The notes: a model not told the origin generated them from the letters alone. A DNA stretch of 64,000 bases from Microcella sp. (GCF_025808395.1 NZ_CP075524.1:2666001-2730000); one strand, 5' to 3'; positions 15,307 through 24,704 are shown, counted from the first letter of the stretch. Numbers and translations: made by a program.

Positions 15307-16941
15307 CTACGCGCGGGATGCTGGGAGCTGGGTCGACTGAGCTGCTCGTTCGCCGCTCACATCACGAAGCGTGGCCACGTGCGCGTCGGCGAGCTCGCCC
15401 ACGGCTCGCTCGAGCCCGGGGTCGTCGCCGCGCGCGAGCCCCGCGTACTGCAGGCGCACGCCGCCCTCGGTGCTCTCGGCCACGATCCACAAGCGACGGC
15501 GCGGCACGAAGAGGCTGGTGAGCAGGCCGAGGAAGGCAAGCACGACGGAGATCAGTACACCGACTTGCGTCGGATCGTGATGCACTTCGAGACTCACGAA
15601 CCGGGGGAGGCTCGTGAACTCAACCGAGCCAAGTCCGTCGGGCAACTCGACTGCGTCGCCCAAACCGAGAACAAGTGACTCGACCCCCGTGTCGCCGCCC
15701 GTGATTTGCGTCAGTTCGTCCGTCTTGAGCGAGTAGACACTGCGCGGCACCCCCTCGTTCAACTTGAGGTCGCCGACGAAGGCATTGAGCGTCAGCACCG
15801 GCTGGTCTGGCTGCGGAAAAATCGATGTTAGGGCGCCCGATTCCAGCGGAACGGCGGAGGGATAGAAGAACCCGATCATGCCGAGTTGTTCGTCAAGCCC
15901 ATCAGGCACTTTCACGACACCGAGACTCGTGAGATTCGAATCCTGTGGCAAGAACGGCACGGGTTGACTGAAGACCGCGATTCCCTCAGCATCATAGACC
16001 GTGATCCACGGCGCGAACCCGTTGCCCAGCAGGTACGTCGTCGTCCCGGCGATATCGATCGGCTCGTTCACCTTGATGTCCTCGGTGCGTTCGACTCCGT
16101 TCTCGACCACCGTCACTGATGCGGTGAAGTCGAGAGCGATTGGGAAACCTGTCGTGGTATCGAGGTCATAGACGGGCACGAAGTCATCAAGCCGAATCGA
16201 GAAGGGATCGAGCCTTGTCTCGTCAAAAAAGCGACCGGGGCTGAATGAGTCGAAGCTCGTGAGTTGGTTCGTGAAGCTCTGGCCTTGAACAATGACCCGC
16301 TGACCGTTGTAGCCGAACCCTCCAGCGACCCCCACGGTCACCAGAACACCGAGCAGTGCGAAGTGGAAGACGAGGTTGCCGGTCTCGCGCAGATAGCCCC
16401 GCTCGGCGCTGATCGAGTCGCCATACCGCGCGACACGGAAACCCTCTCGACGCAGCACCCGTTCGCCGGCCTCAAGAGCCGCCGCGACATCGCCGGCCGC
16501 CTGGCGCTCGGTGTACCCGACCAGCCGGTTCAAACGCGCAGGGGTCGCGGGCGGTGCGGCCCGCAGCGCCCGCCAGTGGTGCTGGGTGCGCGGGATCACG
16601 CAGCCGATGAGCGAAACGAACAGGAGCAAGTAGATGGACGAGAACCAGACCGAGCTGTAGGTGTCGAAAACCTGCAGGGTGTCCAAGACAGCGAACAACT
16701 CGGGGTTGTTTCGCTCGTATTGCACGACGCCGTTGGGGTCGGCCGAGCGCTGCGGCACAAGCGACCCAGGAATCGCCGCGACCGCGAGCAGCAGCAGTAG
16801 TACGAGTGCCGTGCGCATGCTCGTGAGCTGACGCCAGGCGAACCGCAACCAGCCGAAGGCATTCAGCTTCGGCTGCGCGATCGTCGCCGACCGTGTCGGT
16901 GCCTCGCTGTCGAAATGGTCAGAGGGGCGTAACGGTTCCAC
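15307..16941 (-). CDS. resB: Cytochrome c assembly protein ResB
   Basis: This is a 544-residue ResB/Ccs1 protein, partner of CcsB in the cytochrome c heme lyase. It has three N-terminal membrane segments (about residues 45-205, including SVWFSSIYLLLFVSLIGCVI), a large extracytoplasmic domain, and a C-terminal membrane segment (VGVLISVVLAFLGLLTSLFV) followed by RRRLWI. It overlaps the end of ccdA by 23 bases, so translation is coupled. Confidence 0.95.
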   Translation of the reverse strand: MEPLRPSDHFDSEAPTRSATIAQPKLNAFGWLRFAWRQLTSMRTALVLLLLLAVAAIPGSLVPQRSADPNGVVQYERNNPELFAVLDTLQVFDTYSSVWFSSIYLLLFVSLIGCVIPRTQHHWRALRAAPPATPARLNRLVGYTERQAAGDVAAALEAGERVLRREGFRVARYGDSISAERGYLRETGNLVFHFALLGVLVTVGVAGGFGYNGQRVIVQGQSFTNQLTSFDSFSPGRFFDETRLDPFSIRLDDFVPVYDLDTTTGFPIALDFTASVTVVENGVERTEDIKVNEPIDIAGTTTYLLGNGFAPWITVYDAEGIAVFSQPVPFLPQDSNLTSLGVVKVPDGLDEQLGMIGFFYPSAVPLESGALTSIFPQPDQPVLTLNAFVGDLKLNEGVPRSVYSLKTDELTQITGGDTGVESLVLGLGDAVELPDGLGSVEFTSLPRFVSLEVHHDPTQVGVLISVVLAFLGLLTSLFVPRRRLWIVAESTEGGVRLQYAGLARGDDPGLERAVGELADAHVATLRDVSGERAAQSTQLPASRA

Positions 16942-17695
16942 TGATCACCGCCCCGAGGCTCGAAATGAACTGCTGCCAGAGGCCCGTGACCATGGCGATA
17001 CCGATGACAATCAACAGGGCGCCGCCGACGATGTTGATGACTCGGATGTTGCGCTTGAGCCAGTCGGTCGCGCCCGCCACCCAGCGGAAACCGAAGGCGA
17101 CGAGGAGAAACGGGATACCCAGCCCGAGACAGTAGGCGAGCGCGATGATCGCTGCGCGCCCGATATCGCCCTCGTTGATGACGAGCGCGTTGACCGCGAT
17201 GAGCGTGGGGCCGATGCACGGCGCCCAGCCGAGCCCGAACACGATGCCGAGCAGCGGGGCGCCTCCGAGCCCCGTGGCGACCTGGATGCGCGGCGCGAGC
17301 GAGCGCTGCAGGAACGACACCTGTCCGATGAAGACGAGCCCCATGAGAATCACGATGACGCCCGCGACGCGGGTGATGACATCGATCCAGGGCAGCAACA
17401 GCAGACCCGCTGTGGCGAAGACGATCGAGAAGCTCACGAAGACGAGGCTGTACCCCACCACGAAGAGCATCACACCCAGCAGCAGGCGGCCCCGCCGTTG
17501 CTCGAGTTCGCTGCTGCTCGTGACGCCGCCGATGTAGGCGAGGTAGCCAGGTACGAGTGGCAGCACACACGGCGAGGCGAAAGCGAGAAACCCGGCGGCG
17601 AGCGCGATGGGCACGGCGAGTAGGAGGTTGCCGCTCAGCACGATCGCACCGATTGGGTTGACCGCGCCCGCGAGAGTGCCCGCGATGCCGATCAC
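16919..17695 (-). CDS. ccdA: Thiol-disulfide transporter CcdA
   Basis: This is a 258-residue CcdA-type (short DsbD) membrane protein that carries reducing equivalents from cytoplasmic thioredoxin outward to keep apocytochrome cysteines reduced. The two redox motifs are FASPCVLPLVPGYLAYIGG in the first segment and GLGWAPCIGPTL in the fourth, each with its single cysteine. Six membrane segments are predicted. It overlaps resA by 4 bases (ATGA) and resB by 23 bases. Confidence 0.95.
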   Translation of the reverse strand: MIGIAGTLAGAVNPIGAIVLSGNLLLAVPIALAAGFLAFASPCVLPLVPGYLAYIGGVTSSSELEQRRGRLLLGVMLFVVGYSLVFVSFSIVFATAGLLLLPWIDVITRVAGVIVILMGLVFIGQVSFLQRSLAPRIQVATGLGGAPLLGIVFGLGWAPCIGPTLIAVNALVINEGDIGRAAIIALAYCLGLGIPFLLVAFGFRWVAGATDWLKRNIRVINIVGGALLIVIGIAMVTGLWQQFISSLGAVISGTVTPL

Positions 17696-18306
17696 GAGTC
17701 TTCGGCGAGCACGTCGGTGATCATCGAGCGCAGCACACTCGGCTCGCTGATGACCCCTGAGATACGAGCGGCGACGCGGCCCTGCTGGTCGAGCACGAGC
17801 GTGGTCGGCACGGCGTTCGGCGCGACCTGCCCCGCGAACGCGAGACGCACCGACCCGTCATTGACGTCGAGAATCGAGGGGTAGGTCACCCCGAACTCCT
17901 CGGCGAACGACATCGCGGTGGGTGCCTGGTCGTAGATGTTCACCCCGAGAAAGCGCACACCGTCGGGCGCGAACTGCTGCGAGATCGCCTCAAGATCGGG
18001 GGCCTCAAGCCGGCAAGGCGGGCACGCGGCGTACCAGAAGTTCACAACGAGCACCTCGCCGCGATAGTCATCGCTCGAGACCGTGTCGCCCGTCTCGATG
18101 ACGCCCTCGAACTCGATCGGCTCACCTCGGTCGGCCTCGGCAATGACCGTGTAGGCGCCGTCGCCCGAAATGTACCCCTGCCCGTTGCCTGAGCGGTACT
18201 GCTCGGCGAGGCCGTCGTTGGCAGTGCATCCAGAGAGCACGACGGCGCTCGCGACCGCGAAGGCGACGACGAGGCGGCGGGTAGGTCGGCTGGTGCGGGC
18301 ACTCAT
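17692..18306 (-). CDS. resA: TlpA/ResA-like thioredoxin lipoprotein
   Basis: This is a 204-residue lipoprotein with signal peptide and lipobox (VVLSGC, Cys at about 27) and a TlpA/ResA thioredoxin domain. The active site is C-PP-C (NFWYAACPPCRLEAPDLEAI), followed by VRFLGVNIYDQ and the cis-proline loop NAVPTTLVLD. It reduces the CxxCH cysteines of apocytochromes before heme attachment and is recharged by CcdA. First gene of the System II operon. The CPPC motif is the usual TlpA type. Confidence 0.93.
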   Translation of the reverse strand: MSARTSRPTRRLVVAFAVASAVVLSGCTANDGLAEQYRSGNGQGYISGDGAYTVIAEADRGEPIEFEGVIETGDTVSSDDYRGEVLVVNFWYAACPPCRLEAPDLEAISQQFAPDGVRFLGVNIYDQAPTAMSFAEEFGVTYPSILDVNDGSVRLAFAGQVAPNAVPTTLVLDQQGRVAARISGVISEPSVLRSMITDVLAEDS

Positions 18307-18506
18307 ACTTCTCCTAGATCGGTGGCCTTCGCGAGCAAGTTTGCGCCGCGCTCCTGATAGCTAGTCTCAGCAAAGCGGGACTCTGCCCACGCGAAGCTCG
18401 TGCTCGAATGCTTGAGGCCAGCAATGCGTCTCGAACCGCCCTCGCGCAGCCCGCACTTCATGATGTGACGAGCTCATGTCCTGCATGCCTGTGCGGCTTG
18501 GGCTGT

Positions 18507-18962
18507 TCACAGGCCGGCGAAGTTGTGCCGGACGAGCTTCCGCCACTTGCGCTGACGATGCCGATAGAACATCTCTGCGTAACACCAATACAGAAGCGTG
18601 AATACACCAGCGTCGATCTCAATCGTGTCGGAGTAGCGCGACCCGTCGCCCTCCGGCTTGACCGCGATCAGGTGGTCCCACTTCTTCAACCCGATCTCAC
18701 CATGCTCGCGTGACTGAATTGTCATCGAGCGGTCATCGACGCTCTCGATGAGGATTGTCCTGGTCCCCACCGGGATGATCGAGAACATGAAGCTTCGGCC
18801 GTCATACGCCGTTCCGGGAATCCAGGCGCCTCGGGTTATCCCATCGAGGGGCGAGAACTTGCCCATCGGTGCGATGACGTAATGAAGCAACTCCTTGCGC
18901 TTAACCGTGCTCCACACCGTGGTGGGACTCGCGTTGAGGAAGGTAGAAACGTGGACCTTCAT
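18507..18962 (-). CDS. SRPBCC-fold protein
   Basis: This is a 151-residue protein with a START/SRPBCC-like pattern: N-terminal VSTFLNASPTTVWSTVKRKEL, a central beta region, and a C-terminal amphipathic helix. This fold binds hydrophobic ligands. Its start overlaps the stop of the flavin monooxygenase gene by 4 bases (ATGA), so the two are co-translated; a joint role in modifying or sensing a small molecule is possible but unproved. The C-terminus is basic (HRQRKWRKL). Confidence 0.7.
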   Translation of the reverse strand: MKVHVSTFLNASPTTVWSTVKRKELLHYVIAPMGKFSPLDGITRGAWIPGTAYDGRSFMFSIIPVGTRTILIESVDDRSMTIQSREHGEIGLKKWDHLIAVKPEGDGSRYSDTIEIDAGVFTLLYWCYAEMFYRHRQRKWRKLVRHNFAGL

Positions 18963-20047
18963 CTGCGTGCCTCCGAAGTGTCGCGCGCAGCGGCGGTCTT
19001 AACGCTGCCGGCGATCCGATCGATGATGACCTTGGCATCGGTGCCGACGCCACCAATGAGGGCAGAGTTTCGTGAACGAAGCCATCCCAAGCCGAGGAAG
19101 TACAGCCCGCTGACGGTTTCGGACTGTCCACCCTTGTGTGAGGGCATGCCGTTCTGATCGAGAGCGTCCGGGATCTGCATCCACCCATAGTCAGCGGTAA
19201 AGCCGGTGCAGTAGATGATCGTGTCGTACTGACCACTCGTCTTGTCAGCGAAGAACACCGTTCCCTCTGTCATGGACATCGCCGCAGGCTTCAGCCTGAC
19301 GGCACCGCGCTGCAGGAGGCGCTTGAGGGATGTGCCGATGACCGGGTCTCCCCGTCGTCGAAGCGTCGTGGCCCTGAAGCTGTCAGAGGGGGCGTTGAGG
19401 ACGCCCAGTGCGTCGAGCCACCAGAACAAACTCTTGCCGAGTATCTTCGCGGGCATGAACCGCGTTGGTGCATTGACGGCCATATCAATCTCGTACTCAG
19501 CGGCCAGCTCCTCAGCAATCTGAGCTCCGGAGTTTCCACCACCCACGACCAGTACTCTCTTGCCCTGGATCTGAGCGGCGTTTCGGTAGGCCGAGCTATG
19601 CAGCTGCCGTACGCCGTCGGTTAGTGAAGCCCATGCCGGTACTCGAGGCGTCGGGAAAGGGCCGGTGGCAACCACGACGGCCGGTGCGGTGTAGGTTGCC
19701 GACTGCGTCGCGACGGTGAACTGTTCGCCATCTTTCGTGACCTTGCGCACTGGCTGATCAAGTACGACATTGAGGTCGAAGCTTTGGACGTAATGCTGCA
19801 GATAGTCGACGACTTCGTCCCTGGTCGGGTACCCATCCTGGTCGCCGGACAACCGAAGGTCAGGAAGGCCACTAAACGATCGTGGGGTGAAGAGAGTCAG
19901 GCTGTCATACCTTTCACGCCAGGCACTCCCGACAGCGTTGCTCGCTTCCAGAATGATGTAGTTCAGTCCCTGCGACTGGGCGTGACGGCCGGCGGCGAGC
20001 CCTGCCTGACCTCCCCCGATAATGACAACTTCGTGATCGTGAATCAT
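18959..20047 (-). CDS. Flavin-dependent monooxygenase (FAD/NADPH, ArsO/YUCCA-like)
   Basis: This is a 362-residue class B flavin monooxygenase-like protein. It has an FAD-binding GGGQAGLAAG near residue 10, the connecting ATGPFPTPRVP (compare the FMO motif FxGxxxHxxxW/Y), the NADPH site VVGGGNSGAQIAEEL near 170, and the late ATG-type motif YCTGFTADYGW. Similar genes occur in arsenic islands (arsO) and in general metabolism. The ATG at 20047 is chosen because the FAD motif begins at residue 6; a longer frame to 20281 has no conserved sequence. Its substrate is unknown. It is coupled to the SRPBCC gene. Confidence 0.85.
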   Translation of the reverse strand: MIHDHEVVIIGGGQAGLAAGRHAQSQGLNYIILEASNAVGSAWRERYDSLTLFTPRSFSGLPDLRLSGDQDGYPTRDEVVDYLQHYVQSFDLNVVLDQPVRKVTKDGEQFTVATQSATYTAPAVVVATGPFPTPRVPAWASLTDGVRQLHSSAYRNAAQIQGKRVLVVGGGNSGAQIAEELAAEYEIDMAVNAPTRFMPAKILGKSLFWWLDALGVLNAPSDSFRATTLRRRGDPVIGTSLKRLLQRGAVRLKPAAMSMTEGTVFFADKTSGQYDTIIYCTGFTADYGWMQIPDALDQNGMPSHKGGQSETVSGLYFLGLGWLRSRNSALIGGVGTDAKVIIDRIAGSVKTAAARDTSEARR

Positions 20048-20142
20048 TAGCGTTATTTTTACTCGCAGTTCTAGAGAAGTAGATGAGTTGAATTCCGCGC
20101 CCACGGATAAACAGAGGTTACGGGTGCGCGATATCGGGTTTG

Positions 20143-21054
20143 TCAGTGCATGTCGTGCGCCTGGACCGCTCCTGCTGGTTCGAGCTGGAATGTTGCATGG
20201 TCGATCGCGACCGGGAAGTGCTCGGCGACACAGCGCTGCAGCGCTTGAGTGATCTCGGGTGCGTGGCCGTCGTGGAAGCAACCTGCCTCCACGACAACGT
20301 GGGCAGTCAGTACGGGCAGCCCAGTAGCAATTTGCGTGATGTGCAAGTCATGAACGTCGACGACATGCTCCTCATCCAGCAGGTGCTGTCGCACATCGTC
20401 GAGGTCGATGCCGCGCGGTACTGACTCGAGCAGAACATCGACGGCGTCCCGGAGCAGGCGCAACGTGCGGGGAATAATAAGCACGCCCACCAGCAACGCA
20501 GCGATCGAGTCAGCCTGCTGGAACCCGGTCGTCATGATCACCACAGCAGCGACGATGACGGCGAAGGATCCCAGGGTGTCGTTGAGCACCTCCAGGAATG
20601 CGGCCCGCATGTTGAGGTTGTCCCCGCGTCCGCCGGGGAGCACCACGATCGCGACGATGTTCGCGACGAGGCCAACGATGCCGAAGAAGAGGAGCTCGAC
20701 GCTGGCAATCTCTGCCGGTTGGCTGAATCGCTGCACAGCTTCGATGACTACGAAAACACCTACGCCCAGCAGGACAGCGGCTTGCACGGTGGCAGCGAGC
20801 ACCTCCGCACGACGGAGGCCCCAGGTGCGGCGTGATGTTGCGGGTCGTTCCATAAGCTTGGCCGCGAAGAGTGCGACAAGCAGTCCACCCGCATCGGTCA
20901 GCATGTGGGCCGCGTCCACGAGCAGCGCGAGCGACCGGGTGATGATCGCCCCGATCACCTCAGCGACGAGAACGCTGGCGGTAAGGCCAAAAGCGATCGC
21001 CAGGCGCCGACGATTAATCGTGCCGCCGGCATGAGTGTGCTCGTCGGCGCTCAC
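20143..21054 (-). CDS. CDF-family metal efflux protein (CzcD-like)
   Basis: This is a 303-residue cation diffusion facilitator, a proton-coupled Zn/Cd/Co exporter. Six membrane segments are seen, with the segment-2 site DAAHMLTD (His and Asp ligands) and a segment-5 site LEVLNDTLG, where Glu replaces the His found in classic CzcD. The His-rich ends (DEHTHAGG, CFHDGHAPE, AHDMH) and a C-terminal cytoplasmic domain (VDVHDLHITQI) fit the family. It overlaps the upstream CDF gene by 4 bases and is third in the cmtR-cdf-czcD operon. Confidence 0.92.
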   Translation of the reverse strand: MSADEHTHAGGTINRRRLAIAFGLTASVLVAEVIGAIITRSLALLVDAAHMLTDAGGLLVALFAAKLMERPATSRRTWGLRRAEVLAATVQAAVLLGVGVFVVIEAVQRFSQPAEIASVELLFFGIVGLVANIVAIVVLPGGRGDNLNMRAAFLEVLNDTLGSFAVIVAAVVIMTTGFQQADSIAALLVGVLIIPRTLRLLRDAVDVLLESVPRGIDLDDVRQHLLDEEHVVDVHDLHITQIATGLPVLTAHVVVEAGCFHDGHAPEITQALQRCVAEHFPVAIDHATFQLEPAGAVQAHDMH

Positions 21055-21743
21055 GGGTGGATTTCCTCATCGTGGTCGTGCTCGTGAGTGGTGGAGCCTT
21101 CCATGAGTTCGCCGATCGCGGTAGCGCAGGTGTCACCGTTCCACGCCTCGACGCCTTCTCGAATGGCGAAGGCTCCGATCACCAGGGCAGCAAGCGCATC
21201 GGCCCAGGTCCATCCGAACGCGGCGTTCGCGACGAGGCCGAGCAAGACCGCGGCCGAAAGCAACGAGCAGATCAGGGTCTGCTTGGAGTCGGCCACCACA
21301 GTGGCCGAGCCGAGGTCTCGACCGGTGCGTCGTTCAAGAACCGAGAGGAAGGGCATCACAATCACGCTGACGGCAGCGAGCACGATTCCGACGTTGCTGG
21401 ATTCGGGAGTCGTCACCCCGGTCAAAGAGAGGGTGGAGCCCACGATCGTGTAGGCGGCGAGAGCGAAGAAGGCGAACGCGATCACGCGACGCACCGGCTT
21501 CTCATATCGCTCGGGGTCGCGACGCGTGAACTTCCAAGCTACCGCGGTCGCCGAAAGCACCTCCACGCCAGAGTCGAGCCCGAAACCAATAAGCGCAGCC
21601 GAGTCTGCGGCGGCGCCGGCAAGGAGGGCGATGATGCCTTCGATCACGTTGTACCCAATGGTGACGGCAACGATGATCTTCACTCGTCGGCGCAAGAGAG
21701 CGACGCGACTCGCCTTCGGCTTCGCTCCAACCATGGCCGTCAC
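21051..21743 (-). CDS. Second CDF-superfamily cation transporter
   Basis: This is a 230-residue membrane protein with six segments and the CDF site pattern GFGLDSGVEV (segment 2) and VADSKQTLICS (segment 5). It lacks the long cytoplasmic C-terminal domain, ending in a short His/Asp-rich tail (HEHDHDEEIHP) that could bind metal. It overlaps cmtR upstream (ATGG/TGAC region, 4 bases) and czcD downstream (ATGA), so all three are one operon. The substrate is a divalent cation by family. Confidence 0.85.
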   Translation of the reverse strand: MTAMVGAKPKASRVALLRRRVKIIVAVTIGYNVIEGIIALLAGAAADSAALIGFGLDSGVEVLSATAVAWKFTRRDPERYEKPVRRVIAFAFFALAAYTIVGSTLSLTGVTTPESSNVGIVLAAVSVIVMPFLSVLERRTGRDLGSATVVADSKQTLICSLLSAAVLLGLVANAAFGWTWADALAALVIGAFAIREGVEAWNGDTCATAIGELMEGSTTHEHDHDEEIHP

Positions 21744-22099
21744 GCGCGCGTCACCAGCTCGTTCTCGTTCGTGTCCAATGCGTCGACCGGATTGACGGCG
21801 AGGACGACGCCTACGAGATCCTGAAGCGCGTGACGCAACCGAGCATCCGAAATCTCATACAGAACCCGTCGACCAGATGGCTCGGCAACTACAATTCCGC
21901 AGTCGCGCAGGCAGGCGAGGTGATTCGACACGGTTTGCTTCGTGACACCCAGCTCGTCCACCAGCTCCGCCGGGTAGCGAGACCCATCAAGGAGCGCCAA
22001 CAGGATGGCGGCACGCGTCGGATCGGCGAGGGCTTTGCCGACCCGACGGATCGCGTCAAGTCGAACAGCAGTCGAAGTGATCATCGTCTCATGGTGCAC
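21740..22099 (-). CDS. cmtR: CmtR-like ArsR-family metal sensor
   Basis: This is a 119-residue ArsR-family repressor resembling CmtR of Mycobacterium tuberculosis, a Cd/Pb sensor. Shared features: GKALADPTRAAILLALLDG, the recognition helix VTKQTVSNHLACLRDCGIV with the CmtR ligand pair C-x3-C at the end of the DNA-binding helix, and GRRVLYEI. The third CmtR ligand, a Cys in the C-terminal tail, is not present here. It should repress its own operon with the two CDF exporters and release on metal binding. An alternative start at 22084 removes five residues. Confidence 0.85.
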   Translation of the reverse strand: MHHETMITSTAVRLDAIRRVGKALADPTRAAILLALLDGSRYPAELVDELGVTKQTVSNHLACLRDCGIVVAEPSGRRVLYEISDARLRHALQDLVGVVLAVNPVDALDTNENELVTRA

Positions 22100-22148
22100 C
22101 CTGCGATGTACCCAGAAGCCTTCGCTTCGAGTGCGATTGGTGCGACAG

Positions 22149-23369
22149 CTAGCCGATCGTGAGCCCTTTGTTGCGCAGGTACGTCACCGGGTTCGTCGCA
22201 ACCCCGTTCTGACGCACCTCGAAATGCAGATGATTGCCCGTGGAGTACCCCGTGGTACCCATCCGCCCAATATTCTGACCCACCGTCACCTGCTGCCCCA
22301 CACGCACCAAGATGCCGCCGTTCTGAAGGTGCGGATACCCCGTGGTCACTCCATTGCCGTGACTGACCCGAATGTAATTGCCGAAGCCACCACTCCACCC
22401 CGCAAACTCCACCACTCCGCTCGAGGCCGCATAGACAGGTGTTCCGGCGGAGTTGGCAATATCAACCCCGGCGTGAAACCTGACGGTGCCGCTGATCGGG
22501 TGCACGCGGTTGCCGAAGTGCGACGAGATCCATCCTGTAGTCGGAACCGCCCACCCGTTCGAGATCTGCCCCGCGCTAAGGCTCGAGCCCGCGCCGTACT
22601 GCGCGGCGATGCCGGCTGCGTAGTCTTTCTCGGTCGCCGCGCGGTTCTCGACGAGCACGGCGAGCTGGGCCTCGAGCCGCGCCTGGTTCTCTTGCTGCGC
22701 GACGAGAGCGTCTTGCGCTTGTTGGGCCGCGGCCTGCGCCTCTTCATAGGCGGCCTGCGCTTCGATGCGCAGCTCGTCGCGAATCTCTGTGGCGACGTTC
22801 GCCTGGTCGGTGAGCGACTGCGCGGCGTTCTGGTCTTGCAGCGCCGCGGCGTAGATGCCGTCGGCCTGCTCGGTGATCTTGCTCGCGAACCCGAGTCGCG
22901 AGAGCAGCGAGTCGGCCTGCCCGGGGTTGGTGAACAGGGCTGCCGAGATGTCGCTGCCGCCCGAGCGCGCGAGCTCGGCGACGAACTGGCCGGCGCGCTG
23001 GCGCGACTCGTCGGCGCGGGCCTGCGCCTCGTCGGCCTGCAGCTGCAGCTGCTCGGCGTTGTAGGCGGCCTCGTCGAAGGCGAGCTGCGCCTCGTAGTAG
23101 ATGGTGCCCTTTTCTTCGGCGATCGCCTGCGTGCGCTCGACCTCGGCGGTGATGGCTTCGATGGCGGCGCGAATCTCGCGGATCTTGGCCTGGGCGGCCG
23201 CCACATCGCGCCGCGCTTCGAGCACGTCGTTCCACGACGGATAGTCGACGGCGTAGGCGGGCTGTTCGGTCGTGGCGATGGAGCCCGTCACGAGCAGAGC
23301 GATGGCCGCGATCGCAGCGGTGAACGCGCGAGGTCCCCGTAGTCTCCTACCTCTCGCCTGAGCGACCAT
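22149..23369 (-). CDS. Secreted M23 peptidase with long coiled coil
   Basis: This is a 406-residue exported cell-wall hydrolase. The signal peptide (AIAAIALLVTGSIATTEQPAYA) is followed by an Ala/Glu/Gln-rich coiled coil (about residues 45-255, with two helical runs) and a C-terminal M23 lysostaphin-type domain. Zinc ligands are visible in FHAGVDIA (H-x3-D) and HLHFEV (H-x-H). The layout matches EnvC/PcsB-like peptidoglycan endopeptidases controlled by the divisome or FtsEX. It lies just upstream of cmtR in the same direction, about 50 bases away. No frameshift is seen. Confidence 0.9.
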   Translation of the reverse strand: MVAQARGRRLRGPRAFTAAIAAIALLVTGSIATTEQPAYAVDYPSWNDVLEARRDVAAAQAKIREIRAAIEAITAEVERTQAIAEEKGTIYYEAQLAFDEAAYNAEQLQLQADEAQARADESRQRAGQFVAELARSGGSDISAALFTNPGQADSLLSRLGFASKITEQADGIYAAALQDQNAAQSLTDQANVATEIRDELRIEAQAAYEEAQAAAQQAQDALVAQQENQARLEAQLAVLVENRAATEKDYAAGIAAQYGAGSSLSAGQISNGWAVPTTGWISSHFGNRVHPISGTVRFHAGVDIANSAGTPVYAASSGVVEFAGWSGGFGNYIRVSHGNGVTTGYPHLQNGGILVRVGQQVTVGQNIGRMGTTGYSTGNHLHFEVRQNGVATNPVTYLRNKGLTIG

Positions 23370-23503
23370 CGTTGCCCTTTCGGCTCCTGTCGACTAGAAC
23401 AAGCCAACTAGACCACGTGATCTCACCAGGTTGCTGTTGCCACACTCGAGTACCCGCAATATTCAGCTTCAAAACCAACCGCTTTCCGAAGACGGAGAAT
23501 TCG

Positions 23504-24646
23504 CTAGCTTGCGTTGGATTGCAACCAAGCGAACGGATCGATGGCGATGTCGTCGATGTGAATCTCAAAGTGGAGATGGGCACCCGTAGTAACTCCCGTG
23601 TTCCCTACGGTCCCGACTAAGTCGCCCGCGCGTACTTCTTGCCCGGCGACGAGCGGCGAGCTGCCGCCAGTCATGTGAGCGTAAATGCTTTGAACGCGTT
23701 GACCATTGATCGTGTGTTCGATTATCGCGTGTTGACCGAAGCCACCGCTGTACTCGGACTGAATCACAACCCCATCAGCAATCGAGAAAATCGGACTTCC
23801 TGATCCCGCGCCAAAGTCAAGCCCCTGGTGGTAACTCGAACAGGAACGACATGGAGCCACACGCTCGCCAAATCCCGAATTGATCGGCACTGGCGCGGCA
23901 AAAGGCCAGCGCACTGCGCCGGAGCCGCTGGTCGAGTAGGAGAAGTCGCGGCTACCGTACTTCAGGCGCAGCATCTCCGCGTACGAAGTGACGCTCCAGT
24001 CGTCCCGCGAGGCGTCCGGAGTGTTCAGTGCAGTGCTTGCCTCGAGAGTGAGGACCTGCTCGGCGGCGAGCGTGAGGTCGGAATCATTGTTGGCCGATGA
24101 GGCGATCGACGCCATGACAGTGGAGGCCGGAGGGGCATCGGGGTCGAATAGTGCCGTCGCGGGCAGTGAGGTGCTGACTAGCAGGGCGGTTGCGGCAACC
24201 AAGACGACGGGCGGAAAAGCCTTCTGGGCGACACGGAGATGTATCGGCGCCCGCTCAGCGGCGCTGAGCGCCACCAGGGTCCTCGCCGCAGGCGCGGCGA
24301 CCGGACGCGGCAAGGCTGCCGTCGCGACTTTCTGGGCCACGCTTCCGATCGGTGATGCCGCCACGACGGGTGCGCTTTCCGTCCTGCGGGGAGCACGGCG
24401 GTTCGTTCGCAGCGAGCGCTCTGTCTCGCGCATTTCGCGACGGCTTTGGGTCTGGAAGTCGGTCGAGTGGCTGGAGGGCGACTGGCTTAATGCGAGGGTC
24501 TGCGCCTCGTCGGAACTCATCACCGCTGGCACGTGATTGAAGGAGGGCGGAGTGTGGGAGGAGCCGGGCACCTCGAGCGCGTCGTTCGTAGTTGTCGAGG
24601 GACCCTCATTGGAGCGGGTCGCCGCCCAGGGGAATTCGTTCGTCAC
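23504..24646 (-). CDS. M23-family peptidase (LytM-like)
   Basis: This is a 380-residue protein with a long polar N-terminal region, a membrane segment at about residues 143-163 (FPPVVLVAATALLVSTSLPA) and a C-terminal M23 domain with HQGLDFGAG (H-x3-D) and HLHFEIH (H-x-H), so an active metallopeptidase that cleaves peptidoglycan cross-links. A cysteine pair (APCRSCSS) precedes the first ligand. GTG 24646 is used as start; the N-terminal 140 residues are not conserved with known hydrolases and the true start could be downstream. A direct-repeat box resembling MtrA sites lies 62 bases upstream. Confidence 0.85.
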   Translation of the reverse strand: MTNEFPWAATRSNEGPSTTTNDALEVPGSSHTPPSFNHVPAVMSSDEAQTLALSQSPSSHSTDFQTQSRREMRETERSLRTNRRAPRRTESAPVVAASPIGSVAQKVATAALPRPVAAPAARTLVALSAAERAPIHLRVAQKAFPPVVLVAATALLVSTSLPATALFDPDAPPASTVMASIASSANNDSDLTLAAEQVLTLEASTALNTPDASRDDWSVTSYAEMLRLKYGSRDFSYSTSGSGAVRWPFAAPVPINSGFGERVAPCRSCSSYHQGLDFGAGSGSPIFSIADGVVIQSEYSGGFGQHAIIEHTINGQRVQSIYAHMTGGSSPLVAGQEVRAGDLVGTVGNTGVTTGAHLHFEIHIDDIAIDPFAWLQSNAS

Positions 24647-24704
24647 TGTCGTTGTCAGCCTCAGATGTCAATTGTTGGGTTTAGCGATCCTCTTGAAGGT
24701 CTCG

